8,535 nucleotides of DNA from an uncultured Lachnospiraceae bacterium (GTDB taxonomy: Bacteria; Bacillota_A; Clostridia; Lachnospirales; Lachnospiraceae). Of this stretch, positions 6,204 to 8,535 are shown piece after piece (position 1 is the first letter of the stretch; every line of letters starts with the position of its first letter). Made by a program: the position numbers and the translations under genes. Location: positions 1-8,535 of the forward strand of contig CAMWWF010000111.1 of the NCBI GenBank assembly GCA_947177885.1, in the 5' to 3' direction. The notes below the pieces were generated by a model. That model had not been told where the DNA came from, did no database searches, and was given only the letters and a program-made list of their open reading frames with translations.

Positions 6204-7172
6204 ATGGAGAACGGGCGGAAGAATTTTTATCTGGCAGTGGATATCGGCGGAACGTTTGTTAAAATCGGTCTGGTGGACCAGGAGGGGGTTTTTCTCTCCA
6301 CATCGGAATATTCGGTGAGTTTTGACGGATATGAGACCCCTATATTGGAGACGGTTATAAAAAGCAGCGCTTTGTTTCTGGAGGAGGCAGGCGTATCCTC
6401 TCAGGAACTGCGGGCCATCGGTGTATCTGCCACCGGGTCCATCAATACCGTAAAAGGCACGGTGGACGGCAGTGCAGGTCATGTGAAAAACTGGAAGGGC
6501 AGTAAAATTGGCGAGGAGATGGAGAAGCGTTTCCATGTGCCTGTTTATGTGCTGAATGATGCCAATGCCGCCGCATTGGGAGAAGTGTGGCTGGGCGCAG
6601 CCAGAGGAAAGAAAAATGCGGTGGCAATTACCATAGGAACCGGCGTAGGCGGCGGTATCATTGTAAATTCGGAGCTGCTTTTGGGAGCCAGCGGTTTTGC
6701 GGGAGAGATAGGTCATGTTACCGTTCAGTACGGAGCAGAGGAATGCTGCTGCGGCAATATCGGATGCCTGGAACAATTCGCATCCATGACGGCGCTTGTG
6801 CACCGGGTAAGGCAGGCAATCGCCGAGGGCAGAATAGAGGGTCTTTCTCAGGAGACAGTGGACGGCAGAGTGATATTCCGGGAAATAGAAAAGGGCAATG
6901 AAGAAATGATCCGCATTGCCGATGAATGGATGGGCTATATTGCGGCGGGAATTCGAGGGCTGATTCATATCTTTAATCCGGAAATCGTTATTATCGGAGG
7001 AGGCGTTTCTTCCCAGCAGAAGCTTTTCATTGATAAGGTGAGAGAGAAGGTATTGGAAAGAGTTCATCCGGAATTTGTGCCGGGTCTGGAGATAACGGCG
7101 GCACAGCTGGCCAACCGGGCGGGGATGGCAGGAGCGGTGTATTACTGCAGGCAGCGGCTGGGAGAAGTGTGA
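6204..7172 (+). CDS. nanK: ROK-family sugar kinase, probable N-acetylmannosamine kinase
   Basis: It is predicted to phosphorylate ManNAc to ManNAc-6-phosphate with ATP in the cytoplasm, the step between NanA and NanE. The 322-residue length is normal for ROK kinases. The N-terminal phosphate-binding motif is DIGGT (13-17). The catalytic aspartate is D119 in NDANAAALGE, and the second phosphate loop is GTGVGGG (145-151). The structural zinc site is complete: H171 in EIGH, and C181 or C182, C183 and C188 in the CCCGNIGCLE block. A late IIGGGV motif (263-268) closes the ATP fold. There is no N-terminal helix-turn-helix, so this is a kinase and not a ROK repressor. GAGAGGA (6191-6197) lies 6 bases before the ATG. 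ROK sequence alone does not separate ManNAc from glucose or GlcNAc kinases; the assignment rests on the neighbouring nanE and nanA. Confidence 0.82.
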   Translation: MENGRKNFYLAVDIGGTFVKIGLVDQEGVFLSTSEYSVSFDGYETPILETVIKSSALFLEEAGVSSQELRAIGVSATGSINTVKGTVDGSAGHVKNWKGSKIGEEMEKRFHVPVYVLNDANAAALGEVWLGAARGKKNAVAITIGTGVGGGIIVNSELLLGASGFAGEIGHVTVQYGAEECCCGNIGCLEQFASMTALVHRVRQAIAEGRIEGLSQETVDGRVIFREIEKGNEEMIRIADEWMGYIAAGIRGLIHIFNPEIVIIGGGVSSQQKLFIDKVREKVLERVHPEFVPGLEITAAQLANRAGMAGAVYYCRQRLGEV

Positions 7173-7195
7173 AGGTCAGACGGCGTGACATGAGG

Positions 7196-7223
7196 ATCAA
7201 AAGTGAAATCGGAAAACTTTGAT
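7196..7223 (+). other. Short inverted repeat between nanK and nanE
   Basis: ATCAAAAGT (7196-7204) pairs with ACTTTGAT (7216-7223) with a single bulged A, across an 11-base loop. No T-run follows, so it is not a terminator. It may be a minor mRNA structure or a protein site in the gap of about 108 bases. Confidence 0.35.
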
Positions 7224-7266
7224 TGCTGTGCGCAGCGAACAGGAGATCATAGAAAACAAAGCAAAG

Positions 7267-7273
7267 AAGGAGG
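7267..7273 (+). promoter_or_regulatory. Consensus ribosome binding site deciding the nanE start
   Basis: A perfect AAGGAGG lies 7 bases before the ATG at 7281. The frame stays open upstream to a GTG at 7203, but that codon has no ribosome binding site and would add 26 residues foreign to the family. Confidence 0.85.
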
Positions 7274-7280
7274 AGTATGG

Positions 7281-8009
7281 ATGGACAAGGAGAAGTTTTT
7301 GAGAAAAGGCAGACTTACAAAGGAAGAGGCTTTAAAAAGGCTTAAAGGCGGTCTTGTGGTATCCTGTCAGGCATTGGAGACAGAGCCGCTCTACAGCTCC
7401 TACATTATGGGCCGTATGGCTTATGCCGCAATGGAAGGAGGAGCGGTGGGAATCAGAGCCAACACGCCTCAGGACATTGCGGAGATCAGGAGGACGGTGG
7501 ACCTTCCGATCATCGGTCTGTACAAGGTAGTCTATGAGGGGACAGAGGATGTGTATATTACCCCTTCCATGAAAGAAATCGACGCTCTGATGGAGGTGGA
7601 GCCGGATATTATCGCCATGGATGCCACGGACCGGATGAGAGAGGGAGGAATGACCATCAGCAGCTTTTTCCCGATTGTAAGGGAGAAGTATCCGGATATG
7701 CTGTTTATGGCGGATTGTTCCACTTTTGAGGATGCGCTCAGGGCTCAGGAGCTGGGGTTTGATTTTGCAGGCACTACGCTCTGCGGATACACGCAGGCCA
7801 CAGAGGGAACGGCCATTCCCTGTTATGAATTGCTGAAAAAGATGACGGAAAAATTGACAATACCCGTGATTGCAGAGGGGGGTATATGGGAGAGAGCGCA
7901 GCTCCAGGAGGCTTTTGCCTGCGGCATTCATGCTGCGGTAATCGGTACCGCCATCACAAGACCCAGAGATATTACCAGGCGTTTTGTTAAGGCCATATCC
8001 GAAGCATAG
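7281..8009 (+). CDS. nanE: N-acetylmannosamine-6-phosphate 2-epimerase
   Basis: It converts ManNAc-6-phosphate to GlcNAc-6-phosphate in the cytoplasm, linking sialic acid breakdown to amino-sugar metabolism. The 242-residue TIM barrel carries the NanE landmarks in order: VSCQALETEPLYSS (27-40), where bacterial NanE begins its first strand; GGAVGIRAN (53-61); IIGLYK with K82 as the expected catalytic lysine; DIIAMDATDR (109-118); and FMADCST (142-148). GFDFAGTTLCGYT (159-171) and IAEGGI follow, with E199 as the expected catalytic glutamate. The phosphate-binding end is AAVIGTAITRP (218-228). The N-terminus is about 15 residues longer than in compact NanE proteins. It sits 108 bases after nanK and about 33 before nanA, as expected for one transcript. 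Confidence 0.95.
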   Translation: MDKEKFLRKGRLTKEEALKRLKGGLVVSCQALETEPLYSSYIMGRMAYAAMEGGAVGIRANTPQDIAEIRRTVDLPIIGLYKVVYEGTEDVYITPSMKEIDALMEVEPDIIAMDATDRMREGGMTISSFFPIVREKYPDMLFMADCSTFEDALRAQELGFDFAGTTLCGYTQATEGTAIPCYELLKKMTEKLTIPVIAEGGIWERAQLQEAFACGIHAAVIGTAITRPRDITRRFVKAISEA

Positions 8010-8042
8010 TGACATGAGAGAGAAACGGAAAGGAGTATAAAG

Positions 8043-8535
8043 ATGAGCAGTATAGAAAAGTATCAGGGGATTATTCCGGCTTTTTATGCCTGTTATGAGG
8101 AGGACGGAACGGTCAGCAGCAAACGGACCCGGGAGTTGGCGGCGCATTTGATGAAAAAGGGCGTAAAGGGATTGTATGTATGCGGTTCTTCCGGAGAATG
8201 TATTTATCAGAACAAGGAGGAACGTAAGCGGACGCTGGAAGCCGTTATGGAGGAGACTCAGGGAAAGATCACGGTGATTGCCCATGTGGCCTGCAATAAT
8301 ACGGACGACAGCCGGGAACTGGCCGCTCATGCCCAGTCTTTGGGAGTGGATGCCATTGCCGCTATTCCGCCTATTTATTTCCATCTTCCCGAATATGCCA
8401 TTGCAGAATACTGGAATGACATTTCCGCCGCGGCTCCGGACACGGATTTTGTCATTTACAACATTCCCCAGCTGGCAGGGACCAGGCTGACTTTGCCTCT
8501 GTACCGGAAGATGCTGGAGAATCCCAGGGTAATCG
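8043..8535 (+). CDS. nanA: N-acetylneuraminate lyase, 3'-truncated by the window edge
   Basis: This is a class I aldolase of the DHDPS/NAL family, predicted to split Neu5Ac into pyruvate and ManNAc. AAAGGAG (8029-8035), 7 bases before the ATG, fixes the start. The 164 visible residues read MSSIEKYQGIIPAFYACYEE at the N-terminus. The carboxylate-binding loop GSSGE is at 48-52; lyases and DHDPS commonly have GSTGE here. IYNIPQLAG (138-146) follows, with Y139 as the conserved catalytic tyrosine. YNIP followed by a small hydrophobic stretch favours the lyase over dihydrodipicolinate synthase, which usually has YNVPxRT. The Schiff-base lysine is expected about two to three codons past the window end (after NPRVI). 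The position directly after nanK-nanE supports NanA. Confidence 0.9.
   Translation, partial: MSSIEKYQGIIPAFYACYEEDGTVSSKRTRELAAHLMKKGVKGLYVCGSSGECIYQNKEERKRTLEAVMEETQGKITVIAHVACNNTDDSRELAAHAQSLGVDAIAAIPPIYFHLPEYAIAEYWNDISAAAPDTDFVIYNIPQLAGTRLTLPLYRKMLENPRVI

Noticed and set aside
5376..7067. Long minus-strand open frame (563 codons) across the GH123 end, the gap and the kinase gene
   Set aside because: It is antisense to two clearly recognisable proteins, its product is rich in His, Cys and Arg with no recognisable domain, and it merely reflects codon bias on the + strand.
7204..7220. Possible catabolite-repression (cre) box, TGAAATCGGAAAAC
   Set aside because: The left half fits the consensus, but the terminal CA is displaced by a base and the central T is missing. 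It lies inside a transcription unit, so the match is too weak.
7332..8384. Minus-strand open frame (350 codons) opposite nanE and nanA
   Set aside because: It overlaps two well-supported genes with family motifs and good ribosome binding sites. It is a composition shadow.

Overview
This window looks like the chromosome of an anaerobic Firmicute of the Clostridia, most likely a gut Lachnospiraceae. That placement is an inference from strong AAGGAGG-type ribosome binding sites, the style of the proteins, and the pairing of sugar ABC permeases with a DUF624 (YesL-like) protein. Every supported gene lies on the + strand. Gaps are short (at most about 155 bases), so the window reads as one continuous sialic acid / sialoglycan utilisation locus cut at both ends.

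Layout. Positions 1-810 hold the 3' part of a sugar ABC permease, overlapped by 8 bases by a second permease (803-1858). A gap with a strong stem-loop (1880-1934) precedes a DUF624 membrane protein (1961-2647). A gap of about 155 bases carries a near-consensus sigma-A promoter embedded in nested inverted repeats (about 2664-2708). It leads into a GH33 sialidase with no signal peptide (2803-4242), then a GH123/DUF4091-type glycosidase (4320-6050) that also lacks a signal peptide. After the GH123 stop is a codon-aligned, decayed copy of that gene's own 3' end (6057-6122). Next come a ROK sugar kinase (6204-7172, probable NanK), ManNAc-6-phosphate 2-epimerase (7281-8009, NanE) and N-acetylneuraminate lyase (8043 to the window end, NanA). 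NanA is cut two codons before the expected catalytic lysine.

How the genes would work together (inference). The two permeases, with a solute-binding protein probably just upstream and an ATPase not seen here, would import a sialylated oligosaccharide. The cytoplasmic sialidase would release the sialic acid, and the GH123-like enzyme could remove a beta-linked N-acetylhexosamine. NanA would split Neu5Ac into pyruvate and ManNAc, the ROK kinase would phosphorylate ManNAc, and NanE would convert ManNAc-6-P to GlcNAc-6-P for central amino-sugar catabolism. The most interesting idea is that pairing cytoplasmic GH33 and GH123 enzymes behind a transporter points to import and internal dismantling of a glycan carrying both sialic acid and beta-GalNAc (for example an Sda/GM2-type structure), rather than outside-the-cell cleavage and uptake of free sialic acid.
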